DNA of 64,000 bases from JAGQYH01 sp041393015 (GTDB lineage Bacteria; Bacteroidota; Bacteroidia; Chitinophagales; JADIYW01): the NCBI GenBank assembly GCA_041393015.1, contig JAWKKV010000003.1, positions 1-64,000 on the forward strand, in the 5' to 3' direction. Position numbers and translations under genes: made by a program. The notes beneath the pieces are model-generated. The model had not been told where the DNA came from. It saw only the letters and a list, made by a program, of their open reading frames with translations, and made no database searches. The stretch's first letter is position 1; every line of letters begins with the position of its first letter. This document shows, one piece after another, positions 8,914 through 16,989 of this stretch.

Positions 8914-9774
8914 TCAATAATACTCTATAGCTCTTTCTTCAACCATAATTCCATTGACGACTTCAAAAGACGGAGCTAAGTATTCGTATTTTGTCATTTT
9001 TGTCCAATTGCTTTTTTCATCGTATTCTGTTTCATATTTTGATTTCATCGTTAAAACATTTTCAGCATTGAAACTATGCGACTCAATCATATTTTCAAAC
9101 TCATCATAGACATAAACGGTTCTCTCTATTTGATTTCCATTAGCATCAAGAACTTTGAATTCTGTACGGTTATTATTTGAATCGTATTTATATTTAGAGA
9201 TTCGGCCAACAAAATTTTTGGTATAATAAGAGTAGGACTTAGCTATGTTGCCTTTTTTATCATAATCAAATCTACTCTTGAAAGAAAAATCACCATTAGA
9301 GAGATAAGCGTAAGTTTTCTTTTTATTCTTATTTTCATCATAAGTATTTTCTACGCATTGAATGATGTTACTACTCTTATCGTAGATTGTTATTTTAGTT
9401 GTATTTTTATTGCTTTCGTAGATTCCAATTCCTTTGACAACGAGTGAATCGTTTTTATAAAATAGGATTGAATCTTTAAGTTTAGTTCCTTGCTCATTAT
9501 AATGACTACCAGTAAAATTTTTATTATTACTTTTTAAATAAATCACCCAAATTCCGATATTATCGTCTTTTTGATTGAATAGTATATTTCTTTGTACAGT
9601 TAAATCTAAGCGAACAGTATCTTCTATCTTTTCAATAATTTTAAATTCTCTCTCTTCTAAGGACTTTATTTTCCCTTTTAGATCTAATGTATTGAGGTTT
9701 CCATAATCACGGTATTGACCCCACGCAGAAGTATTAGAGAGAATCACAATAAAAATTACTGCAAGAATTCGCAT
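8914..9774 (-). CDS. Secreted protein with YD/RHS-like repeats
   Basis: 286 residues. A cleavable signal peptide (MRILAVIFIVILSNTSAWGQ) precedes a body of irregular YDxxGN-type repeats, such as FDYDKKGNIAKS, YKYDSNNNRTEF, YVYDEFENMIES and YETEYDEKSNWTK. These resemble the short beta-hairpin repeats of RHS/YD proteins and many Bacteroidota surface proteins. No enzymatic motif and no T9SS tail are present. It converges with the M23 gene, with only 23 bp between the ends. Function unknown. Confidence 0.7.
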   Translation of the reverse strand: MRILAVIFIVILSNTSAWGQYRDYGNLNTLDLKGKIKSLEEREFKIIEKIEDTVRLDLTVQRNILFNQKDDNIGIWVIYLKSNNKNFTGSHYNEQGTKLKDSILFYKNDSLVVKGIGIYESNKNTTKITIYDKSSNIIQCVENTYDENKNKKKTYAYLSNGDFSFKSRFDYDKKGNIAKSYSYYTKNFVGRISKYKYDSNNNRTEFKVLDANGNQIERTVYVYDEFENMIESHSFNAENVLTMKSKYETEYDEKSNWTKMTKYEYLAPSFEVVNGIMVEERAIEYY

Positions 9775-10160
9775 AATAACTATTTTGATATAACAAGTTA
9801 CGGAATTTTTTCAAAGGATAAGGAGGCATAAATATTATAAATAAATTAGCGTACCCCAACATTGTGTACAAAAAACATTGCTTGTGAGTTTTACAGATAA
9901 AACAACTCTTATTGTATAAACCTTTGTATGCCATTATTCGTCCACTTAATTGAATGAAAAAAGGAATATATAATAGTTTTGATTTTCTTTACAACTAAAC
10001 ACAGTTTAAGCCCAATTTTCCATGCTTACTTGAACAAAGTTCAGTTTCTAAATAGCTATTTCTTCTTAAAAATTGATTACATTAGTTTTTACATTGTTTG
10101 TCATTTTTAATGATAAACTCACTTTTGGTAGTATTGATGTAGATATTATAGTAATTAAAT
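9775..10160. other. AT-rich intergenic region, nothing specific seen
   Basis: About 385 bp between the divergent secreted-repeat gene and the gene at 10161. It is very AT-rich, short minus-strand frames in it have no family resemblance, and no RNA gene or clear -33/-7 promoter pair was found. It must contain promoters for both flanking genes. Confidence 0.5.
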
Positions 10161-11147
10161 ATGTGGTTTAAAGATTTAGTTGGATTTGAAGAAATATCTC
10201 CTGAGAACGTACGAGAGAAAATTACTATTGAAGGAATCAAAATGACTTCCAAGATAAATGGAAAGTCCTTCCAGTTTGGTCTGCTTGAAATCCCCACATT
10301 AAAAGAATTAAAGGAGCAATCTATTGTAGAAAATTACAAGGGGAGAATCACTGTTAAGGAAATAGTTGGCAATGTACAAGAGATACATTGTGACCCAACA
10401 AACAATAATGCTCTGTTTCAAGCAGCTTCTCAATTTAACTTGTTGGAAATGGTGGGGCCTCATATTACACCTGAAAGTGGGGTTGGAATATATGAACGAG
10501 ACTATACACAAGGTCCAGCATGTGCAATAGCTTGCGGAGCAGGAACTATTTACAGGAATTACTTTGTATCTATCAATAACCAGATAGGTCAATCCTCAAC
10601 AAATCAGATTGATTGCTTAGAACTGGTTGGCCAAGAATTGAATAATGAAGAATTGCAACTATGGGAAATGAACAATGGATATGCTTTAGCAAACCAACAG
10701 GGTCTGCTAAATATAAACTCCCAAATCTATAACCTTAATGATGAGCAAAGGGAGCGATTAAAAGAGAAACTTAAAATAGGAATACAATGGGATTCTGAGG
10801 TAACTATAAGTAAATCGAAACAAATAGTTACCCAAGCATATTGCTCTGCTTTACCCGTAGCTTACTCACATGTATCGTCAACATATTGGGAAAGCTTTGC
10901 TCGCCTAATTCTAGAAGCAACTTATGAGGCCACTTTAAATGCTGCTTTGATTAATCTTGAACGAACTAATTGTAATAAAGTATTCTTAACACTTGTTGGT
11001 GGTGGTGCTTTTGGGAATGAAATTAATTGGATAATAGAATCTCTTTTAACTGCAATTTCAAAATTTATAAGTACTCCATTAGATATCGGAATCATAAGTT
11101 ATGGTTCTTCAAACAAAGATGTTATAGAATTGATTAAGAAAATATAA
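10161..11147 (+). CDS. Uncharacterised conserved protein, possible macrodomain-like fold
   Basis: 328 residues, no signal peptide. Strongly patterned segments suggest a conserved enzyme: NALFQAASQFNLLEMVGP, YERDYTQGPACAIACGAG, TIYRNYFV, TQAYCSALPVAYSH and VFLTLVGGGAFGNEINWI. I recall this pattern from a widespread, uncharacterised bacterial family. The late GGGAFGN glycine loop after a hydrophobic strand resembles the ribose-phosphate loop of macrodomains and PARG-like proteins, so ADP-ribose chemistry is a guess. It is monocistronic, followed by simple repeats and a convergent gene. Confidence 0.55.
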   Translation: MWFKDLVGFEEISPENVREKITIEGIKMTSKINGKSFQFGLLEIPTLKELKEQSIVENYKGRITVKEIVGNVQEIHCDPTNNNALFQAASQFNLLEMVGPHITPESGVGIYERDYTQGPACAIACGAGTIYRNYFVSINNQIGQSSTNQIDCLELVGQELNNEELQLWEMNNGYALANQQGLLNINSQIYNLNDEQRERLKEKLKIGIQWDSEVTISKSKQIVTQAYCSALPVAYSHVSSTYWESFARLILEATYEATLNAALINLERTNCNKVFLTLVGGGAFGNEINWIIESLLTAISKFISTPLDIGIISYGSSNKDVIELIKKI

Positions 11148-11210
11148 ATAGAAACGTTATTTAAAAGGCATTAAAAAAAAATCACAATAAATATAATCTT
11201 TCAACTATTT

Positions 11211-11236
11211 TCCAATATCCAATATCCAATATCCAA
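11211..11236. repeat. Heptanucleotide tandem repeat (TCCAATA)
   Basis: Three full copies of TCCAATA plus a partial fourth lie in the gap between the convergent genes ending at 11147 and 11283. A GC-richer stretch with overlapping inverted repeats (around CGAAGCTTCGCGAAGG) follows at 11255-11280. It is likely non-coding. Confidence 0.85.
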
Positions 11237-11282
11237 CTTCTAATCTCCGGCCTCTTCCGCCGAAGCTTCGCGAAGGTGAAAC

Positions 11283-11696
11283 CTACCTCAACCGATCAAT
11301 TGATCTCACTAACTTTTCGTCAGCGCCAATTTTTTTCAAAGCGATAAAGCTAAAAAGAAAGGTAAAAATGGGTAAAACTAAGCCCATTCCTGGAGATTCA
11401 ACGGCTCCACTTTTATCTACAAATAAAAAGTAAACCGATAAACCTATTAAAACAAAGACCAAAAACAAGTTCAGTCTAGTTACATTCATTTGAAGTTTTC
11501 TATTGCTAAAAAGGAAAATGCTAAGTAAAGAAATACCGCCTATTACTAACGAAGGAATAAAAATAGGCAAGATGTTTTTTCCGAATACTACTACATCAGG
11601 CTCTGGTGTTTCATCAATTCCTAATGCTACAAAGTTAAATACTACTATAGCTACTGCTGCCAATAAAAGATAGATAGATTGAATTCGTTGTATCAT
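11283..11696 (-). CDS. DUF4293 family membrane protein
   Basis: 137 residues beginning MIQRIQSIYLLLAA, the characteristic start of the DUF4293 family found in Bacteroidota. Four hydrophobic segments are visible at about 5-25, 45-65, 76-93 and 103-120, so it is an inner-membrane protein. Function is unknown in the family. It is transcribed divergently from anmK; a good -7 element (TAAATTTG) lies 20 bp upstream of its start. Confidence 0.85.
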   Translation of the reverse strand: MIQRIQSIYLLLAAVAIVVFNFVALGIDETPEPDVVVFGKNILPIFIPSLVIGGISLLSIFLFSNRKLQMNVTRLNLFLVFVLIGLSVYFLFVDKSGAVESPGMGLVLPIFTFLFSFIALKKIGADEKLVRSIDRLR

Positions 11697-11715
11697 TTTT
11701 CGTTTTTAATTGCCG

Positions 11716-11723
11716 CAAATTTA
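11716..11723 (-). promoter_or_regulatory. -7 element TAAATTTG for the DUF4293 gene
   Basis: On the minus strand the octamer fits the Bacteroidota -7 consensus TAnnTTTG and sits 20 bp from the start codon. No TTG is found exactly 19 nt upstream, so only the -7 half is well supported. Confidence 0.45.
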
Positions 11724-11751
11724 TACAACTTCTTTATCTTAACCGACTAAG

Positions 11752-12852
11752 ATGGGGTTTAAAATGGAAAAAAGTAATAGCAACAGTTATTTGGCAATTG
11801 GATTAATGTCGGGCACCAGTTTAGATGGCCTAGACATTGTAGCGGCTCAATTCAATATTAACGATTCTAAATGGACGTATGAAATTTTGGCTTCAGACTG
11901 CATTCCATACAGTCCCACTTCAAAAGAAAAATTAGTGAGAGCCAATACCATGAATGCCGCTGAACTAATGCAGTTGCACACCGATTATGGTCAATGGATA
12001 GGCAAAGTGGTGGTTGACTTTTTAGTGAATAACGGGATTTCTCAAAATGTAGATGTTATCGGTTCTCATGGACATACGGTTTTGCATCAACCTCAAAATG
12101 GATTTACCTTGCAAATTGGAAGCGGAGCTGATATAGCTATAAAGACAGGCATATCCACCGTTTGTGATCTTCGTGCCAACGATGTGGCAGCGGGCGGACA
12201 AGGCGCTCCCATTGTTCCTATTGGAGAAAAGTATTTGTTTAAAGGTCGCAATGCCTTTTTAAACATTGGTGGTATCGCAAACATTTCTTTTCATAAAGAC
12301 GATAATATAACGGCTTATGATATTTGCCCGGGTAATACACCATTGAATCAGTTGATTAGCACTTTAGGATTTGAATACGACAAAGGAGGTTTGTTTGCCA
12401 GTAAAGGATTAATCAACCAGGATCTTCTAAAGGCATTGGATAAATTTTCATTTTATAAAAAGGAAATTCCAAGAAGTCTACATACCGACCTCATCATCAA
12501 TGAGTTTATGCCAATGGTGGAACAAGCAGAAGGTATTGTTGCAGATAAATTAGCAACAGTTACAGAGCATATCGCTATTCAAATTTCAAAATCTGTAGAT
12601 CAGTTTAAAGAAAGCCATCACGTCCATCAATTAATGATTACGGGTGGAGGCGCTTTCAATACATTTTTATTAGAAAGAATAAAAGCCAATACTGAAGTAG
12701 AAATTTTTATACCTGAGGAAAGCATTGTTAAATATAAAGAAGCCTTAGTGATGGCATTTTTTGCTGTGCGAAGAATGAGAAACGAAGTGAACTGTTTAAG
12801 TTCTGTAACCGGCGCTGAAAAAGATGTAATTGGCGGGGCAATTTATAGTTAA
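11752..12852 (+). CDS. anmK: Anhydro-N-acetylmuramic acid kinase
   Basis: 366 residues. AnmK cleaves the 1,6-anhydro ring of anhydro-MurNAc released in cell-wall turnover and phosphorylates it, yielding MurNAc-6-phosphate for recycling. The phosphate-binding loop GLMSGTSLDGLD is at residues 18-29, followed by GSHGHTVLHQP, a Gly-rich segment DVAAGGQGAPIVP, NIGGIANIS and TGGGAFN, all typical of the family. Length matches. The start could be ATG 11752 or ATG 11764 (MEKSNSN); the latter trims four residues. Cytoplasmic. Confidence 0.95.
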   Translation: MGFKMEKSNSNSYLAIGLMSGTSLDGLDIVAAQFNINDSKWTYEILASDCIPYSPTSKEKLVRANTMNAAELMQLHTDYGQWIGKVVVDFLVNNGISQNVDVIGSHGHTVLHQPQNGFTLQIGSGADIAIKTGISTVCDLRANDVAAGGQGAPIVPIGEKYLFKGRNAFLNIGGIANISFHKDDNITAYDICPGNTPLNQLISTLGFEYDKGGLFASKGLINQDLLKALDKFSFYKKEIPRSLHTDLIINEFMPMVEQAEGIVADKLATVTEHIAIQISKSVDQFKESHHVHQLMITGGGAFNTFLLERIKANTEVEIFIPEESIVKYKEALVMAFFAVRRMRNEVNCLSSVTGAEKDVIGGAIYS

Positions 12853-12903
12853 ATAACATGTTCAATATACCGTCTAGATGCTAAAAGATTTACCTTCGTT
12901 TCG

Positions 12904-13884
12904 ATGATCGCAGTTACAGCAGGTAAGCAACAAGTTGGCAAAGATGTTATCAAGTCTTTATCTGAAAAAGGATATGGATTAAAGGTATTAGTCTCCTCCG
13001 AAAAACAACTGCAAGATTTTAAAAATTTATTTGGGCATTTATCTATTGAGTTTATACTTGGTAATTTATTAGATGTAACCATCTTAGATGAACTTATTGA
13101 CGGCGTTGAAACTGTCGTCCATTTAGATGAAATGATTTCATTTAATCCATCTGAGAAAAATGAGATGTATCGACATAATGTACAAGGAACTGCCAATGTG
13201 GTGAATGTTGCCTTGCATCATAACGTTCAGCAAATTATCTTCTTAAGTTCTGTTTGGGCAATGGGCGAAAAATCTGATCAACCCATCTACAATGAAGAGG
13301 CCAAATGGGTAAATGTTAAAAACGCTAAAGGTTATGGATGGAGTAAACATTTAGCAGAAAGAGAAATTTGGCGAGGAGTAAATGAAGGGTTAGCCGCTAC
13401 TATTTTCAATGTAGGCTATATAACCAGTAATCTTGCTTTGGATGAACAAATGAGTAATATATTAGGTTACTTCACAAATAAAAAAGCGTTTCCGGAAGGT
13501 CATTTAGAATTAACCGAAATGGAAGATTTTTTAGCTATTATGTTGCAGAAAATTGAGTTTGCGAAGGATAGCGAACAATATATATTGTCCAACGGGTCGG
13601 TTACATTTAAATCGATCATAGAAGAATTGGTTAAATTAAAAGGGGATAAGGCTAGCTTAACAGCAATGAACATAGATGATTTGAATCAAAAGTCAAGATT
13701 TAAAATATTATATAATTTATTTTCGAGCAATAAATTTAAAACACCAAACAAGTTAGAAGCGCTGATGTTATCAGATAAAAGGAAGTTTAGCTGCCAAAAA
13801 CTAAAATCAGTCTACGATCATAAATTTATAGAGAAAGAAAAAAGTTTAAGAAACTTGATTAATAATTATAGAGCGAGTATTTAG
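12904..13884 (+). CDS. NAD-dependent epimerase/dehydratase-like protein
   Basis: 326 residues, extended SDR fold. The nucleotide-binding loop near the N terminus is atypical (MIAVTAGKQQVGKDVI, lacking the usual G-x-x-G-x-x-G spacing), while the catalytic Y-x-x-x-K is present as YGWSK and preceded by the strand IIFLSSVWAMG. The last 80 residues are Lys-rich. Substrate is unknown. The stop is 2 bp before ctaA, so the two are probably co-transcribed, although no functional link to heme is obvious. A -7-like TACCTTCG lies 5 bp before the ATG. Confidence 0.75.
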   Translation: MIAVTAGKQQVGKDVIKSLSEKGYGLKVLVSSEKQLQDFKNLFGHLSIEFILGNLLDVTILDELIDGVETVVHLDEMISFNPSEKNEMYRHNVQGTANVVNVALHHNVQQIIFLSSVWAMGEKSDQPIYNEEAKWVNVKNAKGYGWSKHLAEREIWRGVNEGLAATIFNVGYITSNLALDEQMSNILGYFTNKKAFPEGHLELTEMEDFLAIMLQKIEFAKDSEQYILSNGSVTFKSIIEELVKLKGDKASLTAMNIDDLNQKSRFKILYNLFSSNKFKTPNKLEALMLSDKRKFSCQKLKSVYDHKFIEKEKSLRNLINNYRASI

Positions 13885-13886
13885 TA

Positions 13887-14927
13887 ATGTCATATCAATT
13901 AAAAGGAAATAAGAATGAAGCCGTAGGAAACTGGTTGGTGATCGGTGTCATCATGATTGTTGTTCAAGTAGTTTTAGGCGGTATCACTAGATTAACAGAA
14001 TCTGGTCTTTCTATAACCGAATGGGATGTTGTGTCCGGTACCCTTCCGCCATTAAATAAAGCTCAATGGCTAGAATTATTCAATAAATATAAAGCCACTC
14101 CGCAATACCAAATTATAAATGAAGGCATGAGTTTGGGGCAATTCAAATGGATTTTCTTTTGGGAATATTTTCACAGACTTTGGGCAAGAACTTTAGGTTT
14201 TGTATTTGCTATTCCTTTGGCTTACTTCATCATCAAACAAAAAATAAAGAAACACGAGATTTTTAAATACCTGCTCATTTTAGTCTTGGGAGGAATGCAA
14301 GGCGCTATGGGTTGGATCATGGTAGCCAGTGGATTAGAAGACAGAGTTTTTGTAGATCCGGTAAAGTTGATGCTACATTTAGTTCTGGCGGTTATTCTTT
14401 TAATGTTAGTGTTTCGGTTAGCATTAGAAAATTTAATGCCTCCCACCGTAAAATTATTTAATAAATCAGATAGAAGATTGTTAAGTGGGTTAGTCATTTT
14501 TATTCTTATTCAAATTGCAATGGGTGCAATAGTAGCAGGTTCTAGAGCGGCATTAGCGTATCCAACTTGGCCTCAAATGGGAGAAGTTTGGGTGCCTAAC
14601 AACCTTTGGTCAATGAAGCCTATTTGGCATAATTTAGTAGAAAATTTAGCTACTATACAATTTATGCATCGAATGATTGCTTATGTATTAGTGCTATTTG
14701 TACTTTTTGTAGTGGTACAATTAAGAAGTGTTCCGGCAGCGATTTCGTTTCACAAAGCCAGAAAATATCTTCTCATTGGTATTTTTATTCAATTTATGCT
14801 AGGGGTTTTAACTGTAATGAATTCAAAATTACAAATACCGGTTACCTTAGGCGTGTTGCATCAATTTGGCGCAATGATGATGATTCTAATCGCCACATTT
14901 ATGCATTATACCTATAAGTATAGATAA
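13887..14927 (+). CDS. ctaA: Heme A synthase (COX15/CtaA family)
   Basis: 346 residues with eight hydrophobic segments. CtaA oxidises the C8 methyl of heme O to the formyl group of heme A for cytochrome c oxidase, in the inner membrane. Family signatures include GGITRLTESGLSITEW, the heme-ligand histidines in WEYFHRLWAR, MLHLVLAV, FMHRMIAY and VLHQFGA, and TWPQMGEVW. It begins 2 bp after the preceding gene. Length fits the Bacteroidota and alphaproteobacterial type of enzyme, not the shorter Bacillus type. Confidence 0.95.
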   Translation: MSYQLKGNKNEAVGNWLVIGVIMIVVQVVLGGITRLTESGLSITEWDVVSGTLPPLNKAQWLELFNKYKATPQYQIINEGMSLGQFKWIFFWEYFHRLWARTLGFVFAIPLAYFIIKQKIKKHEIFKYLLILVLGGMQGAMGWIMVASGLEDRVFVDPVKLMLHLVLAVILLMLVFRLALENLMPPTVKLFNKSDRRLLSGLVIFILIQIAMGAIVAGSRAALAYPTWPQMGEVWVPNNLWSMKPIWHNLVENLATIQFMHRMIAYVLVLFVLFVVVQLRSVPAAISFHKARKYLLIGIFIQFMLGVLTVMNSKLQIPVTLGVLHQFGAMMMILIATFMHYTYKYR

Positions 14928-15024
14928 TTAGAGTCTTCCTCATAATTATTTACCAATAGAAACAATTCACTATTTATAGCTATAAAAGCGTAATTTAATT
15001 CATGCATCTTGCTATGCAGATCGT

Positions 15025-16989
15025 ATGAGGGTAAACTTTATAGTTAATTCAGTTCAATGGAAGGAGCTTCGCCAATTTTTAGTTAAATTGAAGAAAGGAA
15101 GCTTTTACATTGTATTGATGTTCTTAATGGCTTCTTGCACCACTCCTGAGAATAAAGCGATTGATTTAAATAGCATTGAAACACTACAATCTGTTTATCA
15201 TAATTTCGAGTATTATATAGATGAAAGTGATCAGTTCGATCTCAATGCGCTTGATTATTCTAATCTTGAGAACCTAAATTATAGCGAAGCGAAAAGTGAT
15301 ATTATCTCAAATCCTTGCCATTTAATTGTGGTTAAAGTAGTGTTTGACAATCAAATTTATGAAAGCGAAAACACAGGTCCTGTTATTTTTGAATTGGGTT
15401 ATCCCTTTTTACACCATGTAAAAGCATCTATAAAAACTAAAGATGGAGATTGGGTAATGATGGATGAAGCAGAGCAGATAGCTTTTTATGATAGGCGGCA
15501 TTTTATTTTTAATTCAATAGTAGATAAAACAGAAGTTCATTCCGCATATTTTATTTTAGATAGTTATGCGTTGCCGGTATTCGTTAACCTATTTGTTTGG
15601 GATACTGCTTTTTACGATAACAGCATTAAATCGGCTTCCAAATATGGTTTTTTGTTTGGTATTTATGGCATTCTGTTTATCATATTAATGATATTGGTTT
15701 TGCTTCACAAAGATGAGCTGTTCATTGCCACAGCATGTTTTGTATCCGCCAACTTATTCTATTTTCTAATCAATGGTGGTTGGGTCAGGGCGTTCTTTCT
15801 TAATTTTCCTCAGCTGGATATTTGGATAGAAATAGCCACCTATTCTATTAAATTTTTTGTTTCATTTTCAGGCTTCTATATTATAGCTGCCATCTATAAA
15901 CAATACATTTTTGGGGTCAGCTATTTGGTAATCAATTGGATATTTATAGCCATTACATGGTTATTGTTCCTTTTGGAACTAATAGTTGCGTTCTTTTTCA
16001 GCACTAGTGAATTTATAATTGTTTTAAATCAATTTATTTATTGGTATATAGTTGTAATTGTTATTTATGCTAGTTGGGCATTGATATTTGTTTATTATAA
16101 AACTAAAGAGTCAATTTATCTGTCTATGGCAGTCGTGCCATCAATTCATATTCTCGGGTATTTGCTTTTGGTGCTTAGAAGTTTAAACATAATTCCGCTG
16201 CCATTGAACTATTACTTCGGACAACCTTTTCTTGAATTTTTCCCAACCATTCACTACCATCCCGCAATATTGGATGTTGGAATGTTTATTGAAATTATAG
16301 GTATTACTTTGGTTGTATTTGCCACTGTGCAAACCAGCGTAATTTTAAATTATAAGATCAAGCATGCTTATGCAACAATGAGTACTGATTTAACTTTTAA
16401 ATTAATGCGGGTAGAAAAATTAGAGCGCAATTATTTTAAAAAAATTATTGATGAAAAAGTGTTGACTCGCTTAGATAGTTTTAGAAAAACTCTCAAAAAG
16501 TACAACATTGAAGATAAAGACGAGACTTTAAAGACGGATATCGATAAATTGTACGAAGACTTAGCCAGCTTAGATCCTAATTATGGACTAGATACGGAGA
16601 ATGCTTCTTCTAAATTATTGTTGTTATTCGACAAACTTCAAGTAGCACATCCTGATATTTTATTTAAGATTCGAAAGGAATCGCTTTTTAACTTACTTCC
16701 AATAAATAGTAAAAGAAATATATACGGTATTATTCAAACGGCCGTCAACAATGCCATTTATCATGCAAAATGCAATTTAATTAGGTTAAGCTTTCAAGTG
16801 GAAAAGGGACATTTAATTATGAGGTTTATAGATAATGGCAAAGGGTTTAGTCTTCAAGATTTAAAAACTTCTGGGAACGGTATTATCAATATGGAATACC
16901 GAGTTAACTTAATGAAAGGTGAAATCAAAATTATTTCGAAACGCTCAATTGGCACAACCATTTGGGTTAAAGTCCCTATCAACGGATGA
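15025..16989 (+). CDS. 7TM sensor histidine kinase subunit with degenerate phosphoacceptor site and intact ATPase
   Basis: 654 residues. A lipobox-like MASC lies near residue 39. An extracytoplasmic domain (about 45-205) is followed by seven hydrophobic helices (about 210-440, 7TMR-DISM type) and a cytoplasmic part. At the position of the HisKA_3 H-box the sequence is ERNYFKKIIDEKV, with Asp476 where a kinase has His. The C-terminal HATPase is intact: N-box AVNNAIYHA near 573, G1 DNGKGF near 603-608, G2 GNGIINM. The stop overlaps the next kinase start (ATGA at 16986). It probably supplies ATP-binding activity to the downstream subunit. Confidence 0.8.
   Translation: MRVNFIVNSVQWKELRQFLVKLKKGSFYIVLMFLMASCTTPENKAIDLNSIETLQSVYHNFEYYIDESDQFDLNALDYSNLENLNYSEAKSDIISNPCHLIVVKVVFDNQIYESENTGPVIFELGYPFLHHVKASIKTKDGDWVMMDEAEQIAFYDRRHFIFNSIVDKTEVHSAYFILDSYALPVFVNLFVWDTAFYDNSIKSASKYGFLFGIYGILFIILMILVLLHKDELFIATACFVSANLFYFLINGGWVRAFFLNFPQLDIWIEIATYSIKFFVSFSGFYIIAAIYKQYIFGVSYLVINWIFIAITWLLFLLELIVAFFFSTSEFIIVLNQFIYWYIVVIVIYASWALIFVYYKTKESIYLSMAVVPSIHILGYLLLVLRSLNIIPLPLNYYFGQPFLEFFPTIHYHPAILDVGMFIEIIGITLVVFATVQTSVILNYKIKHAYATMSTDLTFKLMRVEKLERNYFKKIIDEKVLTRLDSFRKTLKKYNIEDKDETLKTDIDKLYEDLASLDPNYGLDTENASSKLLLLFDKLQVAHPDILFKIRKESLFNLLPINSKRNIYGIIQTAVNNAIYHAKCNLIRLSFQVEKGHLIMRFIDNGKGFSLQDLKTSGNGIINMEYRVNLMKGEIKIISKRSIGTTIWVKVPING

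Noticed and set aside
8914..9774. RHS toxin gene
   Set aside because: It has YD-like repeats but only 286 residues, a Sec signal peptide and no C-terminal toxin domain or RHS core motif.
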